The notes: generated by a model not told the origin, from the sequence alone. A stretch of DNA of 64,000 nucleotides from Abelmoschus esculentus (GCA_035048815.1 JAUCBN010000017.1:13636936-13700935); one strand, 5' to 3'; shown: positions 35,584 to 49,275, numbered from the stretch's first letter. Numbers and translations are program-made.

Positions 35584-38500
35584 TTATGTCCTTGCGTGTT
35601 CTGGAATAAGACGTTGACGTAGTTCAGCGGATGCCCCGGCCAGTTCTGCATTTGAAATATGTAATTGGTGAAGACAAACATATTTTGAGTGAAAAATGAA
35701 ATGCGAACGAGGTTTACAAGGATAGATTACCTTGATCCGTGAAATTGAATAAAGGAGGTAGAGCTCGGCCGTTGGGTAAGCATGCAGCGGGGTCTCTTAA
35801 ATCGTCAAAGAAAGGGTGTGCACAAGCCTCCATCTGAAACCCAGGAAATAAAAGATGCATGTAAAACGGAAGATGTCAGTAAGGATAAATGCATATGCAG
35901 CTGAAAGCAACAAGGATTAATGTGCAATACTTACAGCAGTGCCACGTAGGTTTGGCAAATACTGAAGCAATCTTGACAAAAGATCCAACGCTTCGGGGGG
36001 TATTCTCCGGTTAAAAATCTGAAATTTGTAGCTCAAGTAAGATTTCCGCTTTTGTTGTACATGTGTGTCTCTGTGCGTAAAAGGTAACTAGAAGATGATC
36101 TGATAAGCACACCTTATGATATGGTTGTGCTTGGATATGAGGGAATTTGAACTCAGTGTATTTTGGATTCATACATTTAATCTCTTCTCTACTTGGTGTT
36201 CCTAGTTTCTGATCATATTGAAAAGCAAAAGGGAGTAATAAGTACTATAAAAACACAGAAAGAAAAGTAAAAGTAGGGTAACAAAGAAGCCATTGATGTT
36301 CACCTTAATAATTTCCACTAGCTGATCGACACCACTATCGCCAGGAAACATTGGCTGCAGATGGTGTAATACATAGCATTATTGCATAAGAAGAATTTTT
36401 CAGAAAATATAAGTTTTACATACTACAAATGGATGCCCTGGATAAGAACTGTAAAGGTGATAGACAGAAGAATAGGTTTGCTTAATATGCTTCCAAGAAG
36501 TATTTCAGTATGTCAAATCCATATAAGTAAAATTCACCTGTCCAAGCAGAAGCTCAGACATGACACAACCAACAGACCACATATCAATAGCTGTAGTATA
36601 ATCCGTCGCCCCAAAAATCAGTTCAGGAGCCCGATAATATCGTGAGCATATATATGATATGTTGGGTTCACCTGGAACCTGAAGATTGCAGAGTAAGATT
36701 CAAAAGTTTCAGACCAGAAAAGGAATTTTCAAACTTCGCAGAACATTCAACATACCAACATCTTTGCACTACCAAAATCACATATCTTCAGCTGGTGTGT
36801 GTAGGGATTGACCTGCAAATTCATCAAAATATTTGCTCCTTTTATGATTTAGCATTGAAGAATTTCTTAATCAACCTCCGGTCTATAACATAAATGCAGA
36901 AACTTACCAGTAAATTTTGTGGTTTGATATCACGATGGCATACACCAACCACAATGTGTAAATAATTTAGAGCACGGCAAATCTTAAAAAAAAAAGCATA
37001 TAGCTTGTCAAAATGGTGCACTTAGAATATTAATGCAAAATGGTTATATCAAAAGTTGGAACCAGTGGCATTTCACCACCCACTACTAATCATCCAAATT
37101 AGGCAAGGTCAAGGATCACCTGGTATGTATACAGCTGCACAAAAAGCATGGGCATATGGCGATTCATTCTACAATAGTGCTTTGAAACTCGGAAAACTGT
37201 TTCAGGTATATACTCCAGAACAAGGTTGAGATAGAGCTCATCTGTGTCAGTGGATGAAAAGAAATAGTGTTTCAATTGGACTGTATTAGGATGGTCAAGT
37301 AAATTCATAATCTGGAGTTCCCTATTCTTGTATCTTTTATCCTGCAGAACCTTCTTTATAGCAACAGATTCACCTCTCTCCAGACACTTAGCCTGCATAA
37401 TAAACATAATAATTTGTGTTATTAACTCGGAAACATTTTCTTTATATTCTAACACCAATCCAAAATGGTTATAGACATGAAGATGATATACTCATACCTG
37501 AAAGACAACGCCAAATGAACCAGTTCCAATCACACGCTCGGCCATATATGAGATTTTCTGAAGCCCAATAGAAAAAGATACATAGTTTACTTAGTAGAAA
37601 AGAAAAATCAAATGTAATAGAATAACATGCATGTAAACTAAGTTTCTAACACGAAAAATGGCATCAACAACATTTTGAAAATATAAACTATTAGGAACAA
37701 CCTTAACAGAAAAAACTAATTCCCACTCCACCATATATGAAAAAGCAGTGGAAAATTTTCAAGAAGAAAAGGTATCAAGCAACATTAGTTCACACAGGCT
37801 GCTAAACATAACTCGCATTCCATATGAGCAGTTAATATTGTGCAACAAAATGTCAACCAAAATCAAGTCACCTGTTTTGGGAGCCCACTTCGACCAACAA
37901 CAGTTGTAATTATTTGACCTGCCTCTGTTCCATTTCCTTTAATAATATTCTCCCCAACATACTGTGCAATACAAGGTTCAAAAAAATAGTTTTAGAAATG
38001 ATCATGGAAGCTAGATAAGTTTTAAACGGCCTTAAATCATTTCGAAAGAATCAAATAGCATCATGTAGAAAGTTGGTAACAGGATCTCTTTAAGACCCCT
38101 CAACCATAGCATTAGGAATAGATAGATTGGTTCCCCATTGATTCAAAACCATTTCCCAACCAAGATTCAGCTCAAGCCATAAAAATAGATAGAAATAGAG
38201 ATTACTTCAAATTATATCACGAGCTTCAGAACTTTTATGTATGAATAGATGAATAACTTCTCAGAAGGCATTCCAGCATATTTGGTTTTTAATTTCAAAA
38301 CAAGATAGGTATGAAGACAATAGTAAAACTAGGGGTGATAATGAGGCTAGCACGCGAGTTACTCGGGCTCGGGTTCGGCTCGGGACTTAAACGAGCCGAG
38401 TTGAGCTTAACCTAAGCTCGGCTCGAAAAGCTTGTGAATAAACTCGGAATAATTATATATAAACATACACATATATATATATATTAAAAATAATTTATTT

Positions 38501-39261
38501 AGCAAAAAAAAATAATAAAATAATTGAGAGTAAATCCACTAAAATTAAATTAAATAAAATAAATTAAATATTATCAACTAAAACAAATTTACAAAACTAC
38601 AAATAATAAATAAAAAAATAAACTACAAATAAATAAATAAATAATAAAACACAATAATATAGAAAATTATCCATTTCGAGCCAAACCGAGCCGAGCCTGA
38701 TGAGCTTTGGGCCCGAGCCAAGCCTAGTAATATTATTTTCGAGCCGAGCTCGAGCCTAAAATTCCGAGCTCGGCAAGCTTCGAGCCGATCCGATCTCAGA
38801 TATGCCTGTTTCCGAGCCGGAGGCTCGGCTCATTATCACCCGTAAGTAAAACATCAACATACATGTACTGTTATGTCTGGAAGAGTATAAGACAACAGAA
38901 TCACCTTATCATCCTGGCCACTAGTGTTTTCATCTGTAACTCTCATTTGATGCATTTCATTAGGCAGTCGATTGAGGCCTGATGTTGTTCTTACATTAAC
39001 AGAAGCTACATTGGATGAGCTTGCTACAGATTCTAATGAAGTAGAATCCATATGCGGCTCTAGACCAGAGCTACTCCTCTCAAAAGAATTTGATTCCCCA
39101 CGTAGATTGAGTTCTGATTCTTGATCAACTTTTTCCCTCTTGGTGCCTATATCCCCACCCTGATAAGAAGAGTACAATGTTATCAAAATAAAATGCATTA
39201 AAGCTAAAAGCCCAAGGAAACAAGCATCCTCATAGAAATAAAGTACCTCATATATTGACAT
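35584..39261 (-). CDS. GSK3/SHAGGY-like protein kinase with altered N-terminus
   Basis: Minus-strand exons: 39261-39247 (tentative start MSIYE), 39159-38905, 37961-37872, 37557-37498, 37392-37120, 36982-36908, 36812-36756, 36678-36538, 36354-36304, 36208-36113, 36018-35935, 35833-35731 and 35645-35584. All phases join and introns are GT-AG. The product would be 453 residues. The kinase is complete: Gly loop GTGSFGVV (131-138), Lys153 in VAIKKVL, HRD (247-249), DFG (268-270), activation-loop Tyr284 in SYICSRYY, and APE. It is closest to the plant ASK-theta/beta group (YTYQICRALNYLH, LPPLFNFT), phosphorylating Ser/Thr targets in brassinosteroid and stress signalling. The TREE motif known from BIN2 is SREE here (345-348). 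The normal first coding exon is decayed (see 40601-40547), so the true start is uncertain; downstream Met codons are alternatives. A hAT MITE lies in the intron before exon 37961. Confidence 0.88.
38330..38844. mobile_element. hAT-type MITE in a kinase intron
   Basis: A 515-bp element with terminal inverted repeats TAGGGGTGATAATGAG and its mirror CTCATTATCACCCGTA. It is flanked on both sides by AGTAAAAC (38322-38329 and 38845-38852), a perfect 8-bp target duplication typical of hAT transposons. GC-rich ends (GAGCCGAG-rich) enclose an AT-rich core. No transposase. A relative lies at 46215-46726. Confidence 0.9.
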
Positions 39262-40546
39262 CTTTAGTATTAGCCTCAATCTATCTCGCGTATTGTATTT
39301 TGTTCAGCACATGGAACTTTGTATAGGGGATTCAACAATGAAGAAGCATTTCAGATTGCATAAATATAACCCCAATGGGCAGAGGCAAGTAGCTTAATAC
39401 ATTCATAAAGCAATACCTAAGGTCAGCCTCCTTCAAACCGGTTTTGTCACTAGCATAAGATTATGTGGCTTGACCTGTTATTTAAAAGCATAATAGATTA
39501 AGCTCAAATTTGGGGAGTTTAAACTGATTGAAGTAAAAATTTTAATGCGTAAACAAATAAATGAACAACTTAGAATTATATTTTCACTGTTCTTTCCTTT
39601 TAAGATTGGAGTCCATGATTATACAGGATATAAATTATGTCCATATAACTATAACTATAGATAGATATAGATATAAACGTGTATAGTGGGTGAAGGCTTC
39701 AAGGCTGGAAATTGGAATTCAGTTGGCTGCATAGCCCACATCATTATTAATTTTTTAGATAATTTATTATTAATTTTTAATAATCGTTTGAACCTTTTTT
39801 TAAATGCAACTTAACCAAAATTAAAAAGCAATCTAATACCAAGTACATGTACCGTTAGTTTTTTCTGCCAAAAAAGTACCGCTAATTTATAATTAGCATA
39901 GGTTTTAGGGTAATTATAAAGATTTTAATAATAATTTAATTTTTATAAGAATAAAAATTTCAAATACACCTATAAATAATCCTTGTATTATTTTTGTTCT
40001 TCACATCTTAATTTCTCTTTATCTTTCCTCTTTCTTATGTTATTTTTTCACAATTTATTCTAGTCTTCAATGACAGAGATTCCGCTGCGATCACTCTGTA
40101 CTTTTTGCTTCATAATTTTACAGAATTTTTGATTAGCTCGTAGGCCACCAAAATCTCAAAAACAACCTTGGACATATCGCAGTGAACATCACAAGGATAC
40201 AACAACAGGAAAGTAGTAATATCCATTTTACGCCTATGATATCCATTTATGCCTATAATACTACTCCAACAAGGGATAATGTTATCATCTTAGGAAAACC
40301 CAACAACAGACCTACCAACATGATAAACATATAATCTAAAACTACAGATTAACAAGAATTATTCAGTAAATGGATAGAAATTAGAACACCTTCCATGTCA
40401 AAACAAATGTGTAAAACATAATTCCAAATGTATGGGAAATAAGTCAAATAACGCCGATATGTTGATTTACTTATTTATATCATTCCATTTTCTCAACAAA
40501 CGGGATTAATGCCGATCAAATACATGGGGGAAATAGGGGAACTTAC

Positions 40547-40601
40547 GTGATCAGAAGAAAACCAAAGCCACAATGCTCTTCAGACGACGAATCACATTCA
40601 G
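40547..40601 (-). pseudogene. Decayed first coding exon of the GSK3-like gene
   Basis: Read on the minus strand, codons from 40601 give LNVIRRLKSIVA, which matches the conserved N-terminus of theta/beta-type plant GSK3 kinases (MNVMRRLKSIAS type). The start codon position is CTG rather than ATG, and the frame then runs into TGA (40553-40551). A good donor GTAAGT follows at 40546. The exon may still be transcribed and spliced as leader. Confidence 0.75.
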
Positions 40602-40760
40602 GGTTCTAGATTTCACCAAAGCCACGCCCTAATTTCCTGGAATAAAACCAAAGAATTTGGCCTCCATCGCCAAAAATGATATATATACGTAGAAGAGAAG
40701 AGAGAAAATCCGATTTCTCTCTTCTACTTCCACTTTCGTTTCTATTCTCCGAATATGAAT
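40602..40760 (-). promoter_or_regulatory. Probable 5' leader and core promoter of the GSK3-like gene
   Basis: GA/CT-rich sequence (a 'tctctcttctacttcc' stretch on the plus strand near 40715) lies just upstream of the decayed first exon. No clear TATA box. This placement is inferred from the exon position. Confidence 0.35.
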
Positions 40761-43700
40761 AAAACAACCCTAACAAAATTCTAATGTAAAAATTTCCAGA
40801 ATTTTTCTTTTTTCTTTCCTCTGTGTTTTCCAGGAAAACACGAACGAAAGAAAAAAGAAAATTGAAAATAAAAATAAAAAAGCCACTATATATATGTTTT
40901 GTCTGTTTTCAAGGGACAAACGTGAGTCGTTGATTCTTTATCGTTATAGATCCAACGATCAGGGTTTGATTTTGTTTTTTAAGGTCTAAAAGGTGAGTTT
41001 ACGGCGGACCTTAGGCTATTTCTCGAGACACACATCCATCGCGGAATATTCGGCGAAACATTGACCAAGCTTTGACCGTTCTTTTGACGGTTAAGTTTAA
41101 CGTTTTGATCTAATTTTGTCCTTGGTCCCTGTACTCTTCAGAAATTTAATTTCAATCAGTCAACAAATAAAATTTAATTTCTTAATTGTCAAGTATTTGA
41201 GCCAAATTTCAAATGAAATATTTTATTAAGGAGAGCTTTTATATTTTTCAAAGAGTTTGCACTTGATTTTTTTATTTTAACTTATTCTCCTTTGTTATTT
41301 TGCACTATAAAATATTTGAATATTTTTTATATAATAAAATGAGGAGAAACAAGTGCAAAATTAACGGTGTGGTTTTGTAAAAAAATTCAAAGAACTTTTG
41401 TTGTATTAAGAAGGAGAGATTATTGAGTATATTTTAATATAACAAAAATTTATAAAATCACTGCAACAAATTGGATATAACAATGTTCTGTTTTATAACA
41501 TTGTTTTTAATTTTCGCTAAAAACTCTTTCGATGTTAAAAAATATTATAAAAGTTATTATTAGATCTAATATAAAAAAATCGAGTTTTTAATAATATCTA
41601 AAATTTAAAATACTGTTAAATATTTTATTTTTAACCGTATTTAGATTTTAAAATATTATTAAATAGTCTATTTTTAATAGTGTTTAAATTTCAAAATGCC
41701 ACTAAATGTTGAGTTAAAATGATATTCTTCCTCAAACACCTAAACATGTCAATTTCATTAAAATAATACGAGTGGATAACATCAAAACATTTTTTAGTTT
41801 ATAGTCTTTTAAATGTGAAAATTAAATATATAATTATATAAATTATTTTTATTTTAGTGATTAAAATAAGATTGAATTAATAGTTTAGGTATTATTTTGA
41901 TAATTTTTTATTGCGTCAGATAAGCCTCTCGTTAATGTTAACGTCAATAAACGACCGAGTGATCAAAAGTTTACACTCTGAAAAAGTAAGTGACCTTACT
42001 TGTTTTTTAAAATTAGTGACAACTTTATACTAAGGGAAAACATAAGTAATTATTCTAATAATTAACCCTATATTTGTCTCTAGACATTTATCTTTATGAT
42101 AATTTTGAATTTGACATTGAATTGTATTGTGTCTCAGGTCGTACCCACGACTTCGGCCATGACATCGAGTAAACGTCTAAATTTTACCTTAATTATTTAT
42201 TTTCGGCTGACATAGTCTAATGGAGACTAGAAATAGTTTATTTTATTTCGGTGTCTTTATTTATATTTTATATTTAATAGTTAAAATTAAGGTTTAAATT
42301 TAAAAAGTAAAATTTATAGTTAAAATTTAACGAATTATGAGTATGATATAATTTTAAAGTTTAAAATTATAATTTAAAATTTATTTACTTTTAGTATTGG
42401 GTCATAGAAGATAGAGAAAGAAGATGATTCTTATCCTATCAAAGGGAAATACTATACCTTTTTCTGTCTTAGTTAGGCAGCTTCTTTCTGGAACAACCGA
42501 ATGAATTCAGGATCGGTTTAGTATTTTTAAAAAGTGCGGTAAAAAAATATGATAAAAAATATAGTGGAATTTTTTTTTTGAATTTTTGGTTTGAGATATA
42601 TGTGTTTAGTATTACTATCAAAGAGTACTTTTGAGAAAATAAATAACTATTTAGACATGATATTATAAGTTTAAAAATATATCTAAATGATAATCAAATT
42701 CTTTCATATTATAATATTAACTTAAATTATGATAAAATATAAAACATTAATAAATGAATACATAAATTATTTTTGAAAAATACTTTTGAGAAAAGTGTTT
42801 TTAAAAAGTGGTTTTTTAAAAATTCGACATGAATATATATAATTTTTATACTAAAAAATAATTTATGTTAAATATAATTATGTATTTATAAAAAATAAAT
42901 TATAATAAAACATAATTAATGAAGGTTAAAAGTATAATTTAATTTCTAAAAATACTTTTTCAACCACAGAAACTAAAAAATTTTATTTTTGTGTTTAAAT
43001 TGAAAAACACTTTTTAAATATAATTTTTTTTTCTAAAAAGCTAATTTAACGCGAAATGTTCGGCAACTTCAGTCAGTAATTTCATCAGTTGAGACTTGAG
43101 ATCCAGCATTTGTGAAGTGAACATAAATATTTTTAACACGGGTATGCTTTTTCCCGATGTGTTGGTGTCGGGGCATCATAGGATGCTGTCTTGGAAAGGT
43201 GGTCCACAGATCAGAGTAACTAAGATATCGCACGTGGAACTACGTGATGTCAGATATTTAGATGGAGACAGGTCGGATTTAATGAATCGCCAAACAATCT
43301 GATTCTTCTTTTTTTTCAACTTATAGAGTAACTTGGTACACAGGTTTGTCCGAAACAACTAGTTGAGTAATAGGGTATGGTTAGAATCCTAAGTATGACA
43401 TGTAAATATAAATTTTATTGTTTTAAAGAGACTTTTTCAATTTAATGAACTTACGTTATTTTCTATAACTAAAACATATATATTATATTTATCGATCGAC
43501 CGAAACTAAAGATGATACAATATTTTTAGAACTAATTATCTAAAAGATGCACTTGTAACGACAACAACCGTTTATAACATTTTATTATTATAAGAGAATT
43601 CAATATCAAAATCTTTGGATACAATAAGGAAAGATAAAATAAAAATAATAATTAAATTATCCGCCTATTTTATTTCGAGTCATTGGATAGTTGAATTGGA

Positions 43701-46214
43701 CCAGTCAGATTAGATAATTTTAAACACTCTTACTTACATTCATTTGTTACGGGGTTATTATTCTCTTTCTAAATAATATCTAATAAAATGTGCAACGTCA
43801 CCGTTTTATATATCTCAAGATCTCTTTTTTCGATGTAGGATTAATATTTATTGTCTTTTTTTAGGCGTGACATCAAATTAATTAAAATAAAAGATACTCG
43901 ACACATGAACTCATAATCTTAAAACTATTACAACAATAATGATATCAATCGAGTCATAATACTAATATTACTATATTATATGAACACTTTTGTTCCATGA
44001 TGAGGCAAACGATCCTCCCTGAGATCTCCTCAAGTTTTATCGTCGTCGAAGAGTATCCATTTCCAAGGTCCCACAGTGTCTGATATCATGAACTCAACAA
44101 CGAGGAATTGGATGGACCAACAGTCGAAGCTTGATTCGGTTCACGAGATCTTTGATACCATGGCAATGGTTTGCATGTGGTTTACAGAAAGATTAGTAAT
44201 TTAAGGACTTTCGAACAAGAGTGAGTTCTCGATTGAGTTGAATAAATTAAATTAATTATTTTGAGTTATTCGAGTTGATATATAATATTTATAATTCAAA
44301 TTTTATTTAAAATATTTTCGATTTAATTTGAGTTTAAGAAATTTAAGTCGAATCGAGCTTTTGAGTTCTTATAAAAATTTAGTTGAAATTATTAATCATG
44401 TTATAATATGATTTAATTATAATTTAAACAACTTTCTATAATCATATAAGATATATATATATATATATATTATATTTTTTTCATGTGATAATATTTTTTG
44501 ATATATTTATATATCAGTATATATCATATAAATTCGAGGCATCTGTCTCGAACTTAAAAATAAATTCTCTAATTATTAATTTTTTTTAATTATCCGAATT
44601 ATTTAATTTTTTATTTTACAGCTTAAACTTTATTTAATTCTTTTCAAATCAAATTAAATCATGATTTAAATCGAATCAAATTATTCGATATTTCTAATTA
44701 AGTTTTGTTCCCCTACTTTTAACCAAGGATAAAACCGAACCAACCCACCTGAGTTAAGTTTTAGTCCAACAATGTTCTGCGCCGACGACATACTTTCAAA
44801 TCCGAAAACGACTCTTAATTTCATCAAATCTCACACATCTCGATTTCTATATTCATTTAAATTACATTCACGTACGAGGGAAGAAACATCGTACTTTGTC
44901 GTTTCTCTCTTTTAGGATCTAATTATGATTTTAGACACTGTATTATACAAAATTATGAAATTTGAATTGTATATTTTATTTTTAATATAATTTGATCATT
45001 AGAATTTTAATAACTTTTTAATTAGTCTAAATTATTAACATCATTGTTATTCTTGTTAATATGTTGGGCTAGAATTTTTAGACACTCTTAAATATTACGT
45101 TAATATAACTTTCTGAAATTCCCCTAATTCAAAACCTTAGGAATTATGAATTTTATTTTCAAAAACCCTATTTTTAAGGACTAATTCATAAATTTATATT
45201 GAAATTTACATATTTAATTGAGTTTTAATCAAAAATTTAGTGACCTACTTGAACAAATTCAAAATTTAGGGACTATTTTGAAATCCGGGTAAAGATTGGG
45301 TGCCCCAACATAAAACCTCAAACATTGTGAACCCTAATGCACAATTTACCCATTTCCATGGGTTTAAAGAAAAAAATCATATTTGACTGAATAATCAATT
45401 TGGCCTATATTTTTTTAAAAAAAATTAACCATTAGCGTTTTATTTTGAATTAGAATAATTTTTATACGGATAAATATTATTAGAAAATTAACTATAAATA
45501 ATTTAAAATGATTTGATAGAATAAGAACTATTAAAAAAATAACGGTAAACAGTTTGAAATTGAGGGTAAACGATTTGTAATTTATTGTACTTAGTATTTT
45601 TAGTAGGTAATTGTTTTTGTGATTTTGATACGAAAATTCTTGTGTTTTGGGTGATCACGACTTTAATATTCGTGAGTATAACGACTTATCTCTTCCATTT
45701 AAAATGGCGGATGCACATGTGATATAGGGTGAACCTAGACTCACTCTGAACATTTTAAGTTTACACATTTGCCTTTAAATTTTTAAAATTTTATGAGTTA
45801 GTCTTTAACTTTTTAATATTTATGAGTTATGTTGTTCTCACCCTAAAATTTTAAAATTTATACGCTTTCACCCTCAAATATTTTTTACATCCAGCCCACT
45901 CATTCTAGGGGAGCCACACATGAGTGTTTTAAATATGATTTATTTGGATTGTGACTTATATTATTTTTCGGATTAATTATTATTTAGGATTTGGAAATTT
46001 GATGCATTTTCATAAAAATTTGGATTTGGGAACATTGAGTTCGAAATTTATTTTACAACATTCATTTTGGATAATTATTAAGAACATTTTGTCTGATTAG
46101 TAAACGAGCATTTTAATATTAATGAGAAGTAAGCTATTTTTTTTATAAATTATTTGTATATTTAATATTAAAACATGGTACTTGATGCAAAAGTTTCAAT
46201 TGTGACCTCGGGGA
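40761..46214. other. AT-rich intergenic region
   Basis: No supported coding sequence. A patch with more balanced composition at 43090-43310, and one at 43990-44190, hold short open frames that I could not assign; they may be gene or transposon remnants. The rest is AT-rich. Confidence 0.4.
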
Positions 46215-46726
46215 CAAGGGTGATAATGAGTCTAGCCGGCTCGAGAGCTACTCGCTCGGCTTGATCAAAGCTCGGTTAAAGCTCGGTTTGAGTGAGTTCG
46301 ATTAGGGCTCGGATTCGATTCGAGATTTAAACGAGCCGTAAGCTCAACTCGAAAAGCTCGTAAACATGCTCGGAATAATTATATATATTAAAAATAATTT
46401 ATTTAGCAAAAAAAATAATAAAATAATTGAGAGTAAATTTACTATAAATAAATTAAATATTAGGAGTATCAATTAAAACAAATTTACAAAACTACATTTA
46501 ATAAATAAAAAATAAACTATAAATAAATAAACAATAAAAATAATATAGAAAATTGTCCATTACGAGCCAAACCGAGCCGAGCCGAATTCAGTAATATAAT
46601 TTTCAAACCGAGCTCGAGCCTGAAATTCCGAGCTTGACGAGCCTTGAACCGAGTCGAGCTGACCCAGATATACCTGTTTTCGATCCAAGCCTGGCCTGAC
46701 TCGAACTCGACTCGTTATCACCTCTA
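46215..46726. mobile_element. Second copy of the hAT-type MITE
   Basis: About 512 bp with ends CAAGGGTGATAATGAG and CTCGTTATCACCTCTA. The interior shares long blocks with 38330-38844, including 'aataatttatttagcaaaaa', 'aataattgagagtaaat' and 'aaacaaatttacaaaactac'. No clear 8-bp target duplication remains, so it is an older or damaged copy. Confidence 0.8.
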
Positions 46727-47697
46727 GAATTGCGGTTCTACTGTCTAGGCCGATTAAAGTGGTTACAGTTAACATGTATTTTTATTAGATTAAGTTATTA
46801 AAGAAAATTTTAAAAATAAAAAATTTCATAAACTAAGGGCAAAAATATTTTTCATAATCAAGATTCTAAGATAGTCGTATTTTATATTTAGCGTTTAAAC
46901 ATTATGATTTTAATTTTTAAATTATAGTATGATTTAAGATTTTGGAATAGAATTTAAAGCGTTAAAATGCAGAGAAAACATTTCTGAAACTAAATACTTT
47001 TTAAATAAATGACGTCTACTTTTCGATTGACATTAGAGACGTGGGAGGAAATAAACAACTAATCGATCTAACGAGATATAACATTAGATCTTTTAAGTAA
47101 AGTAAAAAGTTTGAATCTTGAAGTTATGGATGATGCAAATTAGATCAGGATAGTCGAACAAAAAAATTATATCCTTTTTGGGTTTTTTTTTTTATGTTTC
47201 AACACTAAAAAATTAAATTCTAAACTTGAATCCTAAATATTAGACCTTAAATCTTATACTCTAATTAATCCCTAAAAAATAATATACACCAAATACTCTA
47301 AACCGTAATTCTAAATATTAAATCCTAAATCTTATACTCTAATTAATCCCTAAAAATACTATACACCAAATACTTTAAACACGAATCTTAATCTCTAACC
47401 TTAAATCATAGTCCTAAACCCAAACATATTTTTTGAGGTATAAATATGGGCACCCAAAAATGACTGCTCAAAAAAATCGTCCCTGTAATAGACCTCTACA
47501 ATATCTGATCCAGATTAACCAATCAAGATTTTGTATATCAACAGTTATACTAAAAAGAGTGGGACCAATTCATGTTAAATTGAAGTAACGAGTCTAAATA
47601 CTAAATTTTAATATGGTGGAGGGATTAAAACTATTATTTGACGTTATTTTAATATTTATTTTTATTTTATATTAAAAAACCACATCTTCTTCACCTT
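46727..47697. other. Intergenic DNA upstream of the TRM-like gene
   Basis: AT-rich. Contains a 78-bp tandem duplication at 47225-47380 and, further down, presumed promoter sequence. Confidence 0.4.
47225..47380. repeat. Tandem duplication of about 78 bp
   Basis: Two adjacent units (47225-47302 and 47303-47380) share 'cctaaat', 'atcttatactctaattaatc', 'cctaaaaa' and 'atacaccaaatact.taaac' in the same order. The words resemble degenerate telomere-like CCTAAA sequence. Confidence 0.75.
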
Positions 47698-47705
47698 TAT
47701 AAATA
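47698..47705 (+). promoter_or_regulatory. TATA box of the TRM-like gene
   Basis: TATAAATA lies about 158 bases before the start codon at 47856, giving a leader of roughly 125 nt with CT-rich sequence. Confidence 0.55.
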
Positions 47706-47855
47706 AGCTTCTTCCATTGAGTTCCCTTGCCTCTCAAGTCTCACCCTACTTGCTACCTCTTTCTTTCCTTCTCCCCTTCGCTAGACACTGCCATATTATT
47801 TCGAGCTCGTTTCCTTTTAATTTTACGTAAAATCTTGCTTTCTATTTTCGCTGCA

Positions 47856-49275
47856 ATGGCGGCATCTTCCACCATTTCATGTTCAAACTTCAACCCTAAC
47901 TCTACACAGGGAAATCACAATTCGCCATTAGAACGAAGGCCCCGCATGCTAAAAGATTTCCTCCACGATGATTCGAACTCCTGTTCCTCAAATGGGTTCA
48001 AATCATTCCCGAGAAAATCTTCCCAGAATTATATCATTTCCCGAGAAAATCTAAACAATGAACAAAGACTTGAAAGAAGCCGATCAAAAGCTGCCTCTGC
48101 AACAATCTCAACATTCCAGGCAATGATCAACGCCATTAAAAGCATCCACTTCGCTTCATCGGTTAAATCCCCTTCGATCTTACTTCCCAGAAGCCTTTCA
48201 CGTAAACTGTCCACAAGGAAATCACAGTCACAGCCCAACGTCGGAAACAAAATTACCGTGACAGTCAAAGATATCATACGATGGAAATCATTCCGTGATA
48301 TAGTAGAGGAAGAACCCCGGCCGTCGGATTTTGCTCCTTCTTCCCCTCATCATTGCACCACCACTACCACCACCACCACCACAACGACAGGATCCAACAC
48401 CCCTTGTAGCAGCAACGGCTCAAGCTGGTGTGACAGCGATTTCACCTCGGAATATTCACCGTCCGACGAGTACGGTGAAAACGAAGTTGCTATCGCAGAT
48501 AAAAAACACCCACCATGTGTCGGCAGGGATCCAATGGAGACGAAAACAACAACAAAGACAGCAGACAACACAGATATGGGACCCAAAGTAAGTAAAATCT
48601 AAATCATTCAGTGCATCGCAAATCTTAATAAAATCTCATGTGTCTGCTGATGAGGGTCCTTAGATGCCTTACTTTTACGTTACCAGTCGATGTTTGTGTT
48701 GTCGTTTAGTTCCATTCAGTTGACCTTTTTGTTCCATTCGCTGTTTTGTTTAATCCTTCCCATCTGTCTGTTATCGAACACAAAAGACAACATACTTAAC
48801 TAACATATAATACAAAAGATAAGCCATTAGAGTTGAGATGAAGTGATTAACACGGAAACTTCTTGATGATTGAATATTCTCCCTTTGGTCAAATTTTCAG
48901 TACGCAAATGCGGAGACAGAACAGCGCAGTCCAGTGTCGGTGCTTGATTTGGAATATGGAGAAGATGAAGCCAAGGCATGGCAGCTGGTGAATCTTGTCA
49001 AGGAAGCAATCCCATTAACGATCTGTGATAAACTGGTTTTGGATCTATTTAGAGAAGGGGTTGAGTACTGTGAGACGGTGAAGCTGGTAAAAGCTTGGAT
49101 CGATGGAGGAGGTATCGAGACGACGAAAAGGGAGGCTTGTGTCAGGGAACTTGAAAGGGATGGAAGGTGGAGGAATTTCAGGTTTGAGGAAGAAGAAGAA
49201 GAAGAGTTGGCAATGGGGTTTGAGAGATGGATGATTAATATTTTGGTGGATGAACTATTAGTTGATCTTTTATGA
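47856..49275 (+). CDS. TRM/DUF4378-like protein (TRM27/28 type)
   Basis: Two exons, 47856-48587 and 48901-49275, with donor AAA|GTAAGT and acceptor TTTTCAG in phase 0; 368 residues. The first ATG of the frame is at 47856. Near the N-terminus is RMLKDFLHDDSNSCSSNGF (about residues 29-47), a block I associate with plant TRM27/28-like proteins. The middle is Ser/Thr-rich and basic, with a run of Thr encoded by CCA/ACC repeats (about 169-178) that may vary in length. The C-terminal exon holds a helical DUF4378-like part ending MGFERWMINILVDELLVDLL, with a short Glu run (about 343-349). TRM proteins recruit TON1/TON2 to cortical microtubules; this role is inferred only from the resemblance. The family call is moderate. 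Confidence 0.7.

Noticed and set aside
43096..43302. Possible small gene in a more balanced-composition patch
   Set aside because: One short ORF without domain, promoter or splice partners; could be a gene remnant but cannot be supported.
47225..47440. Interstitial telomere array
   Set aside because: The repeats are too irregular (mixed CCTAAA, CCTTAAA and ATACTCTAA words) to be a true telomeric tract; the duplication unit is about 78 bp instead.
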